Positions 21,098 to 33,448 are shown, counted from the first letter of the stretch. The stretch is 64,000 bases of DNA from Salvator merianae (GCA_003586115.2 QVOM02000029.1:25171348-25235347); one strand, 5' to 3'. Notes: generated by a model from the letters alone, not told the origin. Made by a program: numbers and translations.

Positions 21098-21493
21098 CAG
21101 ACATACCTAAACAGGTGCCTTCTGGGTGAATTTGAATCTGAAATGGTAGACTTTTTTCCCTTGCATATGCCTTATCTCAACTTGAAGCCTTGGAAAGGTC
21201 ATCTCTTCATTATCTGAGATTTCATATCTTTGAAGGCATCTCTTTCTTTAAACTGGGTTGGGCAGAAAACTGCATAAGCAAAGAGGCAGAGGTTTCCCAC
21301 TGAATGATCAATCATTGGGTAGCACCCATAGACAGAGTACGTGTTGCTTGACTTGGATGTAGGTTGCAGTGTGGCAAAATAAGGCAGATTTTTAGCCACA
21401 TATTCAGACGACTGTTTAAAAGGCATTTTTTGTGTATCTTGGGGTGGAATGCTTTTTCTTAAAAGGATGACTTAAAAAGTCCTGTCTGATCAC
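21098..21493. mobile_element. MITE with TGTGATCAGACA ends
   Basis: The left end GGGTGTGATCAGACATACC is inverted at the right end as TGTCTGATCACATTC. The core ends are identical over TGTGATCAGACA. The element at 40781-40996 has closely related ends. No clear target duplication is seen. The interior is AT-rich and non-coding. Confidence 0.6.
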
Positions 21494-21504
21494 ATTCATT
21501 GGGT

Positions 21505-21875
21505 GTGTTCAGACTAGCAATTTTTAAAACTGCCTGAATAAAAGGAGTGAGTAATTCCTGGGTGCACAGAAAAAAAGCCTTCCAAATGCAGTTACCCATT
21601 GAGCTGATTTAACAATCATCCGTAGCATGGCCTGCAAAGTGTGCTGCTCACTGATTGGCGACTGGGTATGAAATCCCCACCTCTCTGCTGAAGCAGTTTC
21701 CAACTCCTTAACTCCTTAACTGTCAGGTTTTATTTGTTTGCAAAAGGAAATGTCAAGTCTCTCTCTCTTTCTCTCCCCACACCTCATTAGAAGAAATCCA
21801 GTATGCTTTTCTAATCTAAAAAAGGCAGGATAGGTTTTTGCAGATCTGTTTACCTCATCTGAACACACACAGATA
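21505..21875. mobile_element. Probable MITE with GTGTTCAGA ends
   Basis: GGGTGTGTTCAGACTAGC at the left and ATCTGAACACACACAG at the right form an imperfect inverted repeat. It starts just 12 bp after the previous element, so one may have inserted beside the other. No target duplication is evident. Confidence 0.45.
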
Positions 21876-24709
21876 GATAAAATTCCTTTGTAGATAACTC
21901 TTTAGTGACAAGATACAGTCATTTTAATGTTCCTAGAAAATGCCTGGAAATTTTAACAATTCCTAATTAAAGAAAAATATTTTCCTATGCAAGATGGAAT
22001 TCACTAAAATTGCACTCCTCCAGGAATATTTTCAAGACATTCCTAATGAGTGCCTCCCCCTGCCCTTGTAAATCTGTAAAAGTGGAAACCCTTGGGTCAC
22101 AAATGCATATGGCTGTCACTTTAACAAGGTGTTTGTCTATGGCCTTCTATACAAAGGGTAAGAACACTTCTCTAACAACAAGGATAGGACCTATTAAAAT
22201 AAGTGTTTTCTGTGGCTGTGTACAGCTGTGAAAGCTGGACACTGAGAGAGGAGAGTTGAATACATGTTTTCAAATTATTTATCTGAAAATGGCTAATAAA
22301 TATATCATGGACTGATTGAAAGAAACAAATTGATCAGTCATGTATCAAGCAATATTCATATCTTCCCTTGATGCAATAAAACAACAGGCAGGAACATAAC
22401 TTCAGACAAATAAATGAGTAAATGAAGCACTGAAAAAAGGTAATTACTGTATGCTTATTAATTTTGGGAGAAGTAAAAGGGAAAGTCAGTGAATATCCAC
22501 TGCCCTTTGTATGCCCTCTTATTGGGCCAAGTTTCTGATGTGTGTTGTTTTTGGTTCCACCTGATTTCCATATCCAAAAATATATTTTAGTCAAGAGCAG
22601 ATCAGTTCACCCTCAAACGATTAGGGAACAGACATATCAAGCCATCATACAGAGAGCAATGGATGTGCCCTCTACTGAATACAACGAAACTCCTAGGAAA
22701 AAAGCAGTGGGGTTGATTAAGAAAAATGAGTACTAGAGGTTGGATAATAATAAAAACAGGAATCAGATCATATATAGAAATGGATTATCTAGTTTCAAAA
22801 TTCCATACACCAATGACCAGTTTACAAAGCAAGTGAAAGAAATTCTGTAAAAATGTGAAATTAATGCAAATATTATATGTAAGGTACCCAGTGCACTGAA
22901 AAAAATAACTGGTGAAATCTAGAGGCTAGGCTGTTTTGATCTGCAACTTTGGATATGTTGAGACACATGGGTAGAGACACTTCTGGGGCAAGTGTGAGAC
23001 CCTAGGGACACATATAAAATAGTACAACAACAAACAAACTTTACCACATCCCAAGGTCTCTGTTTGTGCATCCCTTTTGCAGATGTGACAGAATCACTCT
23101 TGGGGTGATATGAAAAGTTTGGGTTGGATGGGGTGAGAAGCTACAAGTGTCCTTTGCTACTACCTGCTACAGCTGCTGACCAATCAGGTCCATGGAAATT
23201 GGGCCAGTGGCAGTGAATTGGGGGACAAGCAAGGAAGGTGACAATGAGGAAGGAAGAGAAGGTAAGCCACCTATATTTTAAACTATATGAAATGGGGGTT
23301 TTCCAGCATCCACAAATTGGGTGATCCCAGAAAATGGATACCCCCCAAACCTCTGTGTGATCACACCCTTAATGAGGGACAAAGCACACACCTGAAATGC
23401 TCCTATCCCACTTTGCTAGTAGACCAAGGTCTATCAGTGGACTAGTGGGGTCATAGGGAACCCTTTCTAGCAACACTCCAGGAAGTGCTCTCAGAAATGG
23501 CACTGGAAGTGGTGTGCTACTGCAAAGGGCCTTCCTGGAAAGTTTGAAGTCTGGGAATGAAAGTTCCAACCTTCAAAGGCTGCTCCAGCACTGGCTCTAA
23601 TGGCTGGTCCAGACTTCTGAATTGGAGACTAGGACAGGGACAAGCTGTACTGTGCTATGCAGTCCCAATCTGAACAGCCCTGTTTTCCTCCAGTGGCAAC
23701 CCATTCCAGTGTGGAATAGGTTGCATATCCTGGACTTGGATATGAATAGTAAGTATAAACATAGGACTAGAGTGTATGATACAACCTATGATCAAAAGTT
23801 ATTATGAGCTGTGCTGGAACTATTGGTTTTAATGGGGATTAGTGTACCCCAGCAACAGGTGCTCACGGATCTTATTGTGCAGGCTTTAAAAATGATAAAT
23901 TGGCTAGATGACTTTGTACAACTTTCAAAAAATATTCTTAGACAAAGATTAAAAGAATCAAACTAAACTTGATTGTAAATAACAAGAAACTTCAAAATGA
24001 TTAAAAAGGAATGAAAATGCAGTTTCTGACAATCAGCTGGGCTGTCAGAAGCCTTGAGCACAAAGTAGAGCAGCCTGCAAAATGCAGTCAATTGCTACAG
24101 AGCAAAGGCAGAAAGACATATAAGGAGAGCCACTTCGACAAGTTAGTCTTTACAGTGCAGCTGCTGAAAGACATATATGGAAAAACACCCAGGCAAGGCT
24201 AATTTTATGAATGGAGGGATTATTTAAGGACATATTTTGTCATTGTGAAAGTGGAAAGGATAGGAAAAGAGCAAACAGGAGAGATTTCACCTAAAATCTA
24301 CTCTATTTCTATACTAAAATAGTCCTCTCCTGCCAGGATCAGCCAGCTAGGTTCCCACCTTCAACCACAATGAAGGACTTCAGCTATTTGTTGGTCTTTC
24401 AACAGTAGAAAATAATGTGCAGAGATGAGAACTAGGAGAATGGCTTTCTTAAGTAATGCAGCTGCAGAGGTTCTGATGATAGCAGGAGCAGAAGGGTGAC
24501 ATCAGAGGGAATTTAAACATACTTGGCTGCTCCTGAAATGGGATTTTTATCCACATCTGGGCTAGTTTGTTCCTCCCTCTTGGCTCTGTCCAGGAGTGGG
24601 GACTAGGAAAAACTATGGCAATGTAATTTTATGGGATCTGCTCTGGTGGGAATTCTGTGGGAATTTGGAAGGAGGAGGGAAATGATGTAGTGTGATGTGA
24701 ATATAAGAA
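21876..24709. other. Unassigned DNA, parts resembling short-TIR elements
   Basis: No gene is supported. The block 23400-23745 shares word order with 30390-30860 and 63180-63440 (ACTAGTG, CTCCAGG, CAGCCCTGTT...CCAGTG), suggesting an old non-autonomous element of family A. The rest has no recognisable content. Confidence 0.4.
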
Positions 24710-25070
24710 CATATTAGGGTTTGCTCATCATGTTATTATTCAACAAGGATGACCCTTAAGAACAGAATAACATAAAATAAGCCTTGCTGGATTAGGCCAT
24801 GCCCCTCTAGTCCAGCATCCTGTTTCACACAGTGGCCCACCAATTGCCTCTGGGCATTCTCAAGCAAAATATAAAGGCAAAAAATTCACCTATTCTTGAC
24901 TCCCTGCAAATGGATTTACAGACATCCTGCCTGTTTTTCCAACCTGAACGCAGTACCTAGGCATCCATTCTAGTAGCCATTAATATACATGACCTCCATG
25001 AGTCTGTCCAGTCCTTTCTTGATGGATGTCGCTATGACATTATATAGTCTGTTTTCTGTCATCCTTGAGT
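24710..25070 (-). mobile_element. CR1-like LINE 3' end (TTATGTTC-tail type) with duplicated flank
   Basis: Read on the minus strand it is the 3' UTR and end of the same LINE seen at 46690-47393, 41585-42122 and 53031-53311 (CCTGATCCAGCAAGGC type end). Uniquely, this copy and the 47.3-kb copy also share the altered tail ATGTTATTCTGTTCTTAAGG and about 50 bp beyond it, through GTTTGCTCATCATGTTATTA. The two loci are therefore related beyond the LINE itself. No coding frame remains. Confidence 0.75.
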
Positions 25071-25083
25071 ATATGCTAAGATG

Positions 25084-25600
25084 AGGAGACACACCTGGAA
25101 TGCATTTTGAAAGGGGCTAATGAGTGACCTTTACCTGAACAGCAGTTTAGCTCTGGCTGGAACTTGTTGAAGAAGGCTTGCATAGACACTCTTCCTGAGA
25201 ATCTCCACAGATGTGGACTGGAACAGTAGGTTAGTCTGGGTTGCCAAATATATTCCAATAAGTCCTCTGTAATTATTGATTCCGTGGTTTCCTGAGTTAA
25301 ATTTTAATCTGTGCAAAGGATTGTTTCTCAATCTGTTGCTTCCTCTAGGCAGAGGAAAAATGTTTCCTTTTGCAGACTGGGTTGTCTTTTTAGCATGGAT
25401 GCAGGAAGGCAAAAATGAATGAATTCTTGTCTAAATAATAGGGTCCATGCTTTCTGGTTCAGTTCACACTTATCTGCAACCTATTTGAAAGTATGTTTAT
25501 AAAGCCAGTGCCCATTTTTATGGGGTTAAGAGTGTCTATGCCTTGGCAATACTCTGCCTTTGTATGGCACATCACTCTGGGGTTATGGAATTCTGAGCAA
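25084..25600. repeat. Unclassified interspersed repeat, copy 2
   Basis: Contains AATGAGTGACCTTTACCTGA (compare AAATGGGTGACCTTTACTTT at 44880), TTTTGCAGACTGGGTTGTC (compare 5738), and AAGAGTGTCTATGCCTTGGC with CACTCTGGGGTTATGG (compare 45042-45105). It appears to be the fullest of the three copies. Class unknown. Confidence 0.5.
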
Positions 25601-25639
25601 TAATGCTACAAAGTACTGTCTACTACATAGAAAAGAAGA

Positions 25640-25745
25640 AACCTCCAGAGTGAAGGGAACAGTATATAAACTTATCTGTGAAGAAATGTATATAGGAGAA
25701 ACAGGGAGAAAATTAATAACAAAGTATGAAGTACAAAGTATATGC
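25640..25745 (+). pseudogene. GIY-YIG endonuclease-like fragment (Penelope-type element)
   Basis: The reading VYKLICEEMYIGETGRKLIT carries the GIY-YIG signature: VYK...C, then YIGETGR with the catalytic-site Arg. That form is typical of the C-terminal nuclease of Penelope-like retroelements. About 35 residues are intelligible before stops appear; upstream reverse transcriptase is not found. The next 300 bp may be its decayed continuation. Confidence 0.6.
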
Positions 25746-25750
25746 AAATG

Positions 25751-26207
25751 ATATTTAATATTTGGAGAAAAAGATATAAACCTTGGACTATACATGTAAA
25801 ATGACACCATGAAGGGACATTCAGATCAGAACTAATATATTAGCAAAAGAGAGAGAGAGAAAAAAAAAACATGATTAAATATTTTAGAAGCTTTTGACAT
25901 AAAGGAGAAGAAACTCTTGATTAACAACACGGAAACAAATTCAGAAACCCTACAGTACATAAACATCTAAAGGATATCTGGAAGTTCCACACTTGTGAAA
26001 TTGGTTAGAAACACCTGGAAAAGTACCAGCTCTCAGTCAAGCATCTAACACACAATACTGGGTAAAACACATTGTGTTGGAATGTTTATTGGTTTTTACA
26101 GGTGATTTTATGGACAGTGAGAACAAAAAGCTATTACTGTTATATTTATTAAAACAGGAAAATGTGCATCTCAATGCTTCCACAGTTTGCATTATCTCCA
26201 TACAAGC
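25751..26207. other. Unassigned DNA, possible decayed Penelope remainder
   Basis: A GA/A run lies at about 25848-25870. The minus of stops prevents a firm reading downstream of the GIY-YIG fragment. Confidence 0.35.
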
Positions 26208-26215
26208 ATCAGGAG

Positions 26216-26516
26216 TAGAGATGTATTGAATTGGTTTGTTTGCAGTTTGCGGTTAACTTCATTCACATGATTTGTATATGAACCGAACCACCTTGTTGTA
26301 TGAAAAAAAATGTTCAATCAAACTGAACCAAAGAGAGTCAAATGAACCAAGCAAACCACAGTGAGCCAAGGGTGATTTGCAGCGATTTGGATGGTTCGAA
26401 TCTAATGCAAATCAAGAGTAGTTTGGGGGGGGGGGAATGTTTGTATTGAATGTGAATCAATGGTAGTTCAGTTTGATTCAAACTTAACCTTAGATTTCAG
26501 TTTGTGCTCATCTCTA
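26216..26516. mobile_element. hAT-like MITE, GAACC-rich type (301 bp)
   Basis: The ends TAGAGATGTATTGAA and, inverted, TAGAGATGAGCACAAAC match over the first eight bases. ATCAGGAG (26208-26215) and ATCAGCAG (26517-26524) form an 8-bp duplication with one mismatch. The interior repeats GAACCGAACC and its complement. It is older than the three CpG-rich elements and non-coding. Confidence 0.72.
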
Positions 26517-26562
26517 ATCAGCAGTCAAGCATGACTCCATGGCACCTAACCAGAACAACAAA
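26517..26562 (+). mobile_element. RTE/Bov-B-like 3' tail interrupted by the hAT element
   Basis: GTCAAGCATGACTCCATGG followed by CACCTAACCAGAACAACAA resembles the terminal tail of RTE-clade LINEs and their SINEs. It starts inside the hAT target duplication, so the hAT element probably landed within this tail. Confidence 0.45.
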
Positions 26563-27679
26563 ATATACTGACATCATCCGTTATACATCACAATAAGATT
26601 CCCTCTCTCAAATTTATAAAAAATAAAATCAGTTAACCCATGCAAATTACTTTCTACATAGAATTACTTCATGCAACATTTGGGCACAACATACAATAAA
26701 AAAGGAATTCCCAAATCCTTACATTGGAAAATTCATCAGCATTACTAAAGTACTTTTTTTCCCTCCACCTTCATGTGACAAATCAAGCTAGTAAGCCTGT
26801 TTGCACAAGTAATTTTGCCTAGATATGAAAATTTAACTCATTACTTCTTCCTTTGGTTTCTGTATATTGTGTTTTTATATGAGCCTTGCTAGCAACAGAA
26901 TAATTGACCAGTTCTTTTCAGAGAAATATGCATTTTGACACCCACAATTGTCCTTAATAGGTATTCTACACACCTACTAGAAAAGCTTTTTGTCTTATTG
27001 GTAGATATACCTTCTATGTAAAAGCTGCAGCATCATATCAGATAGAGATCTTAGTTAAATATCTGAGATAAACTGAGTACTCTCAGGCCGGCCGACCGGC
27101 CAGCAAACTCACAGTCTTTGGCAAACATTCCCTGAGCTAAATGAAAATTGCGTCCTGTGGGCAGGCATAATGCCACTCAAAAAGATGAATGCATATTTCA
27201 ACAGCCAAGGGTCCAGCCACAAGTGGTATATAGATCTGCTGATGGCAGAAGGCTTTGCTTATTAATATCCAACTGGCTGACCATACTAAATTTACTGCTT
27301 CTTCTAAGGACAATGGCCAGGTCTCCACTTGGAAAGCAGAGAGCTCATTTCTGAGTACTCAGGAAAGGCACAATGATCATTTCTTAAAATGATATTCCTT
27401 GGCTCCATATATGAGAGCAAAGGCATAATTTTGAGCCGTGATTCAAAGAAACTCTGTTGAGAGTAGAAAATTGCACCTCCTTGAAAAGATGTTTTCACTG
27501 GGAATCATGTCCATTAATGGGGTAATATGCTTGTCTCAAGGTGCCTATTGCTTCTGCAAATAAAGACATAGTGGCAGAAGACAGGTTACTCAGCATCTTG
27601 CTCCATAGGTGAAGACGTGCCAATATTTGGCTAAGTGCTACAACCCCCTGCTAACTATTCTATTAAGGTGAGACTATGG
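26563..27679. other. Unassigned DNA
   Basis: No gene is supported. A short CpG-rich near-palindrome, GGCCGGCCGACCGGCC, sits at about 27087-27102. ORFs of 63-68 codons here are unsupported. Confidence 0.45.
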
Positions 27680-28046
27680 GGCCTGTTCACAATTAGTGAG
27701 AGGAACATTCCAGGACACTTTCTAGTACGGAGCATTCGCACCTGAAAACAGCCCCAGCTGACTTGGAACCTATTGAAGGTCACCTGATGCTCGCCTGAAG
27801 CCGAATAGTGCTGGTCAAGAAAATTGTAGTCTCCAAGCTGACTTGCGTGATCAGGTGCAGATCAGGAAAGGTGCATTCACACCACTCCCTGGTGTAGAAT
27901 GGCAATGGGGCAGGGACTGTGTGGCTGTGCAGGCTGTCAGATAGTTCCATTGCTGACAAGTGCAAATAGTCATCACTGCACCTGAACCCAGCTGACCTGA
28001 ACCCTGCTAATTAGAATGTTATACTGTTGAAAAGATGAAAATGGCC
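27680..28046 (+). mobile_element. Non-autonomous DNA element, family B, copy 2
   Basis: Same order of blocks as 19783-20270: CACCTGATGCTCGCCTGAAG, AATTGTAGTCTCCAAGCTGA, GGTGCAGATCAGGAAAGGTG, ATTGCTGACAAGTGCAAATA and AACCCTGCTAATTAGAATGT. The ends are GGGGCCTGTTCACAATTAG and AAAAGATGAAAATGGCC, and TAT occurs on both sides, a possible 3-bp duplication. Confidence 0.6.
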
Positions 28047-28099
28047 TATTTCTGCCATAGAGGGTTAAGCAGATCATATACGCAGAGATATTTCAGGGC

Positions 28100-28257
28100 A
28101 CCTCTTGCTAAATTTAAAGAATCTGGCATTGTTTGTTGTTTTACTCGGTTCATTTTTAATTGTGTTTTATATTGTTTTTATTGTGATTTGCACTGAGACC
28201 TCTGGGTGCCGGATGGGATAGAAATACCAGTCCAGCACACAAGCAAATAAATAAATA
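28100..28257 (+). mobile_element. L2-like LINE 3' tail
   Basis: TTTTTATTGTGATTTGCACTG, then CTGGGTGCCGGATGGGATAG and an (AAAT)n end. It matches the 3' end layout of the L2-like copy at 15180-15287. No coding part is present. Confidence 0.65.
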
Positions 28258-31200
28258 TAGCTCAAATATTTTGTATTGTGATCAGCATTTTTTCAGGATC
28301 TTAGAAAGAGCACTGAAGTTAGGAAATAATCATGGAAAGTGTGTGTTTTATTGGTAAGATGCAAGAGCATTCAGCGGCAAGGCACTGCTCAGTGTTCAAG
28401 ATTATGAAGATTATGAAGTGGTCCTCCAAGGACCAGGAGCCCACAGAATGCTGGTAGGGTACCAGAAGTGGCACTAGAACTCCAGCTACATGCAGCACAT
28501 ACAACTTGGAACTCTGCCCCTTGAATGAGCATTAAGCAACACTTGTTGCCCGATGTCATCTCCACCAGAAAGAGTGACCTCAGGGGGGTTATCCCATTCT
28601 ACTGTTACATTGCCCCTTTCATAATATGGAACGGACCAGGGACATCTGGCTACCCTGTCCCCATAGGTTACCAAATGTTAATCATTTTAGCTGCCCAAAT
28701 GCAGCCTTTTGAATGCAAGTTTACGGAATATGGAGGGACTCAACATCAGATGGAAACTTAAGTTCAGTAGGAATTTGTGGAATTCAAAATTTCAAATGTT
28801 GAGAAGCTGAGAATTTTTAAGTCTTTGCATAGTATTCAGACACAATGAAGTTTAAAATGCAAACCAAGCCAATTTCTGCATTTACCTGGTCTATCCCTGT
28901 ACCAGGATTGATTCTGGCACAGAACAGGCCTTCTGCATTGGGGCAGCTGGTTCTGTGCTCTAAAATGCACACCAGCTTCGGAGCTGACATCAGAGGGGGG
29001 GGGTCTCCAAACAACTGCAGCAAAATTACAAAACACCCTTACTGCTTGGTGGATGCTTGGAGTTGCCCAGGTGACACATGGAGCATGTGTCCATTTCGCA
29101 AGGTTCTAGAAACATTCCCAGACATGAGACATTTGTGGCACTTCACAAAAATTACCACAGCCTGCAACTCTGAAGGCTGAGGAACTTTTTTCCCAGCCTC
29201 TGAAGAAGGCCAGGATGGAACTGCAACAAAGTGACAGCCCTTGGTGAGGTCTGCTATGCCCCACTGTGTACAAGTGCAGAAACCTCTGGTCTGGTATCTG
29301 CTGCCTTATTCCAAGGCTCTGGAATGTTCTATTTGTGTGTAAATTAGACAAAGAAGTGTTATACACATGGTTTGCACACTCAAGCCACATCTACAGTACC
29401 ACCAAATTACAAGGTGAATGCATTTAAAGCTATCACATCAGCACTTTGCATTTTCTGAGCTTTGTATTCCTTCAACCCATTTTCACAGGGAAACAAACTG
29501 ACCATGTGAACATATTCTGAAGGACACTAATTCCAGCATGCCTTAATCTGACCTAATAATTGGATTTTTTGTCTTTTGCTAGATTTGTACTTTCTTCCTG
29601 CTGGAGGGAGAACATTCTGTTAAATGGCAGTGTCTCCATTTTGTAAAATGGCTAATCCTGAACTGGAAATTCTTATAATATGAAAGACTTCAAAAGATGT
29701 ATCGGTGGTTTTAGAGACTTACACAGTATCCACTTGGTCATCAAGAGAGCTGATGGCTGGGCTAGAAGACATAGATCCAAACTTTGAGGTGGATGGCATA
29801 GTGCATAAATGCCATCCACACCAGCACAAGATTTGGAATGCCATTGCAAGGGGAAACTCTTCTTACAGCTGTATTATTTCTAGTTTGGAGATTTCCCTGA
29901 CGGACTGAAAGTGACTGATTTTCAGCTATACTCTTGATTCACAGGAAGACTCTCTGAAGTGGAAATTAAACCAGCAAATTGGGTCTTCCCCTTCTGTGCT
30001 TCCAGAAGGTGAATTGGTCTACCCTATGAAGCATTTTCCTGCCTTATAGGGAAATATAAGTCCAACCTGGTGGTTGGGTAATCTTCAGAACTTCCACAGT
30101 TGTCAATATCTGGAGACCCAGTTCTTGGGCTCCTGGGAGGGTGCCTATGTTATCATGTGGATGCAGCCTTAGCTTGTTTTAAACTCAGGTAGCTTCCTAG
30201 AGGTGATGCTTAACAACAGTAACTCACATTCTTTGGGCACATAATGCATGTGGCTGAAGGTGGCAAAATGGAAGGAAACAGACAAAGGTGCAGAGAATTT
30301 GCAAGGTGGGTAAGTGAGTGAGATAAAACTTCTGAAATGTCCTGGGAAGAGAATATTAGACCTTACAAATGATTGGACAGGTTGAGAACTGTTTGCCCTT
30401 AGAGTCATCAGAAGCTGAATTCCTTTCAGTTACACCAACACTGATCCTTTTCATGCAGACTAGTATCAGACAGAAGTTCCAGACCACTTTGTTCACTAGT
30501 GTGGACAGAGCAGGTCCAACCTGCTATGAGATCTATCAGCATACTAGTGAGCACATGGAGGACCTGTGTTGGTGGCACACCAGGAAGTTGGATTAGAAGC
30601 TGCCCTGGAAATCAGAGCGCTGCTGAAACAAGCCCTCCCAGGAACTCAAAGGCCAGGAGCACTAATTCCTGGTGCTTGAAGGGGGAAGCCTTCAAAGTCA
30701 GTGCCAGAGCATAGTACACGAGGGCTGTTTGAGTGCAGACAGCCCTATCCTGTCCGACCGGTAACCCAAGCTAGCCTGGGACAGTTTGCATATATCGGTC
30801 CAAGGCATCCTGCCATGGCCAAAGATAGCCAAGGAAAGTGTGGAAATGGCCATTGTTAGGATAACATAATGGAAGAAGTTTCTGTAGCAGTTGACAACAA
30901 ATATCTTTGAAACACAGGATTTAATCAAGTACAAAAGAAAATAGTGCAGGTTGATAGGAGTAACAAAACATTTGAATGCAGATCACTAGTGTGAAACTTT
31001 AGCACGCTAACTACAGCCATCATAAATCACCATCTGGCTGTCTTAGATCTGATGAGAAGTTTTGAGTTGCAAAAACAGAAAAGAAAAGAAAAAAGAAAAA
31101 GAAGAAAAGAAGAGAGACTTTTAAAAGAAGTAAGGTCAGGGAACAAAAGAAGTAACTTGAAAGATGGTGACAGCCGATCTTGCTGTTCATGCAGAGCAGT

Positions 31201-31892
31201 AAAATGGGGGAAAAGGCACAAAAGCATTTGTGCAAAACTTGGGTGACAAGGATGTCATTAGAATGGGAGTGGGTGTTGACTTTGCAGTAAGTTAATAGAA
31301 TGGTGAAATGTGGAAGGATTAGATAATTAAGATGCGGGCAACATTTATGTCTAGGAGATTATTTTAAGAATCATAGTTTTTGAAAAAAGACTGAAGAGGC
31401 CTTCAAACAGAACAGCTGATAATGGAGGTTAGATAGTTTTGGATGATATATTTCAAAATATAGTAACAACATCAGCATGCTGTCTGGAACAATGTATTCT
31501 GTGACTTACAGAAGCGTGCACTAAACACATTATAGTTGTCATCCATTGCACACTTCATAAGAACTAAATCATTTGAGTTCAACAGGGCATACTTTCTGAG
31601 TTGAAAGTCAAAGTTTTTCATTGTATTACCTGTTTTAAGGCACATAACACAGTCCTATAGGCCCTTAGTGGAGTGGGATAACAAGACAATCCCAGGCAGG
31701 TTCACTTCCAGCATGGTTGAGGTCATTTGCATTCTGAGCATTGGAGCACATCTGTTCTTGTCCTACAGTGCAAGCAATGTGGATGGCTCATCTCTTCGTC
31801 CATTTCTTGTGATCAAACCTTTCATTGAAAGTTCCATCCGTCCCTATCTGTGATAGGGTGATGTGTGCATCACTCCTATGTTGTGTCCAGTG
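28258..31892. other. Unassigned DNA with one probable old short-TIR element
   Basis: No gene is supported. From about 30390 to 30860 the sequence resembles the family A element at 62899-63479; both finish CCTTGGCC/CCATGGCC...GGAAGTGT/GGAAAGTGTGG. A purine tract lies at 31074-31115. The remaining ORFs have no domain. Confidence 0.4.
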
Positions 31893-31999
31893 TGCAAGGT
31901 CCAGACCTAGCATTTGCAGGGTTCAGCAGGGTTCAGACCTAGCATTGTAGGTCCAGCAGGATCCAGACCCAGTGTCCAGACCAAGCATCACAGGGTCCA
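31893..31999. repeat. Imperfect minisatellite (about 3-4 units)
   Basis: The motif GTCCAGACCTAGCATT recurs with variation: CAGACCTAGCATTTGCAGGG, CAGACCTAGCATTGTAGGTC, CAGACCCAGTGTCC and CAGACCAAGCATCACAGGGT. Spacing is about 20-40 bp and irregular. Confidence 0.7.
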
Positions 32000-32465
32000 G
32001 TTCTAGCTGCTTGACCTCAGAGGCAGATCCACCCTCTGCACTCACAACCCCAGAAGTGGTGCACAAGCACATCTCCTAGATCATTCCTGCTGCCACAGGA
32101 ACACTTGTGGATAATTTTTAACCTGTTCACAACAGGACAGGACCAAGGAGGGCTTGGCACATTTCAGGAATGCTGCGGTGGATCACAAGCGTGTATGAAA
32201 TGTTCCAGCAATCTGCTTATATGTGTCTACTGGGCAAGTGTGAAAATGCCCTAAGTGTTCTGAAGTTACAAGAATGGAGAACTGTGGTGAACTGTAAAGT
32301 TTCCTTGTCTAATAAAAAAATATAAACCAATAATTTGAATCAGTTCATTAAATGCAATGGAAACTGCAAGATGGGTTAAGAAATATTAGGTCCTACTATA
32401 TCAAATCTGGCTTTAAGTTCTAGTTATGTATTTAATCTGTGTAATGGCAGGCAGGATAGAAGTAG

Positions 32466-32782
32466 GTAGAGATGTGCAAAATTCAATTAGCATACAAAAA
32501 ATCAATCAAATAATTCACATTCATGGATATCCACATTGAAACGAAAATCCAGTTTTTTATATTTACAAAGATTTGACGTAATTGAATCAGTTTCCTGCTT
32601 GCGAAAATGAACAACTTGATCAAATATTTGTGTTTTGCTGTGTTTTTGTCCATGAAAAGGGTTTTTTTCAGTGGGAAAAATGTATTTTTTGTGTGTGTGA
32701 AAAAGTACAGAAATGAACGTAAAAACAATCAGATGATCAAAAGAACAAATGGGTGAAACGAACACATGAATTTCATTCATGC
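32466..32782. mobile_element. Degenerate hAT-like MITE (317 bp)
   Basis: The left end is GTAGAGATGTGCAAAATTC. The right end, GAATTTCATTCATGC, is its complement except for the lost outer bases. AGAAGTAG occurs exactly at 32458-32465 and 32783-32790, an 8-bp duplication. Minus-strand ORFs through it are not conserved. Confidence 0.55.
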
Positions 32783-33448
32783 AGAAGTAGGAAGAAGAAT
32801 TGAAACAGATTTTCAGGGTACTAATTCTATTCCACTGAACCTAGTTAGAGCAGCAGAATCCTGTGGTTAATGAATGCTACCCCACCCACACTGTTTCCCT
32901 AGCACTGCCATGGGCTGCAGCACCGTGATACTCATTTGTTACCCAGACCACCAAATTCATCAGGATTTATTTTTTTAAAGTGTGGGAGGTGCCATGTCCT
33001 TGGTAGTTAAACATGGCACATGGGAAACAATAGTACTTCCTCTGGATATTGCATTATCAGAACATCTTTTTTTTGTAAATTTTCCAGATATGTTTTCTGT
33101 GGTCACTTACGTGGCTATAGTGAAAGCCATAGGGAGAAGCATTCAGATGGCCTTCTGGAATGCCACTATAACATTGTGGTATTCAGTATGCCCAGAGAGG
33201 GGAACTGAGTTTGTTCTGCCTTGAACAAAAAATGTTCTATTTATTTACAGAAGAAATTAAGAGCTAGAGAACACTCCTTATGAAGAACTGGAGAAACAGA
33301 TTCCACCATTTCTTGTTTTTTCCTATTGGGTGTAACATAATTAGCATGCTGATCTAGAAAGTTGCATCCACATGAGTGGAAATTGGAGCTCTTCAAATGA
33401 CTGGTAGGCTGGACAGACAAAACACCGTTGCCTTCTTTCAGCATCCAA

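Noticed and set aside
20850..21104. Poly-leucine ORF
   Set aside because: It is the minus-strand translation of an (AAT)n microsatellite.
27087..27102. GGCCGGCCGACCGGCC palindrome as an operator or boundary
   Set aside because: It is short and isolated, with no neighbouring gene or second site.
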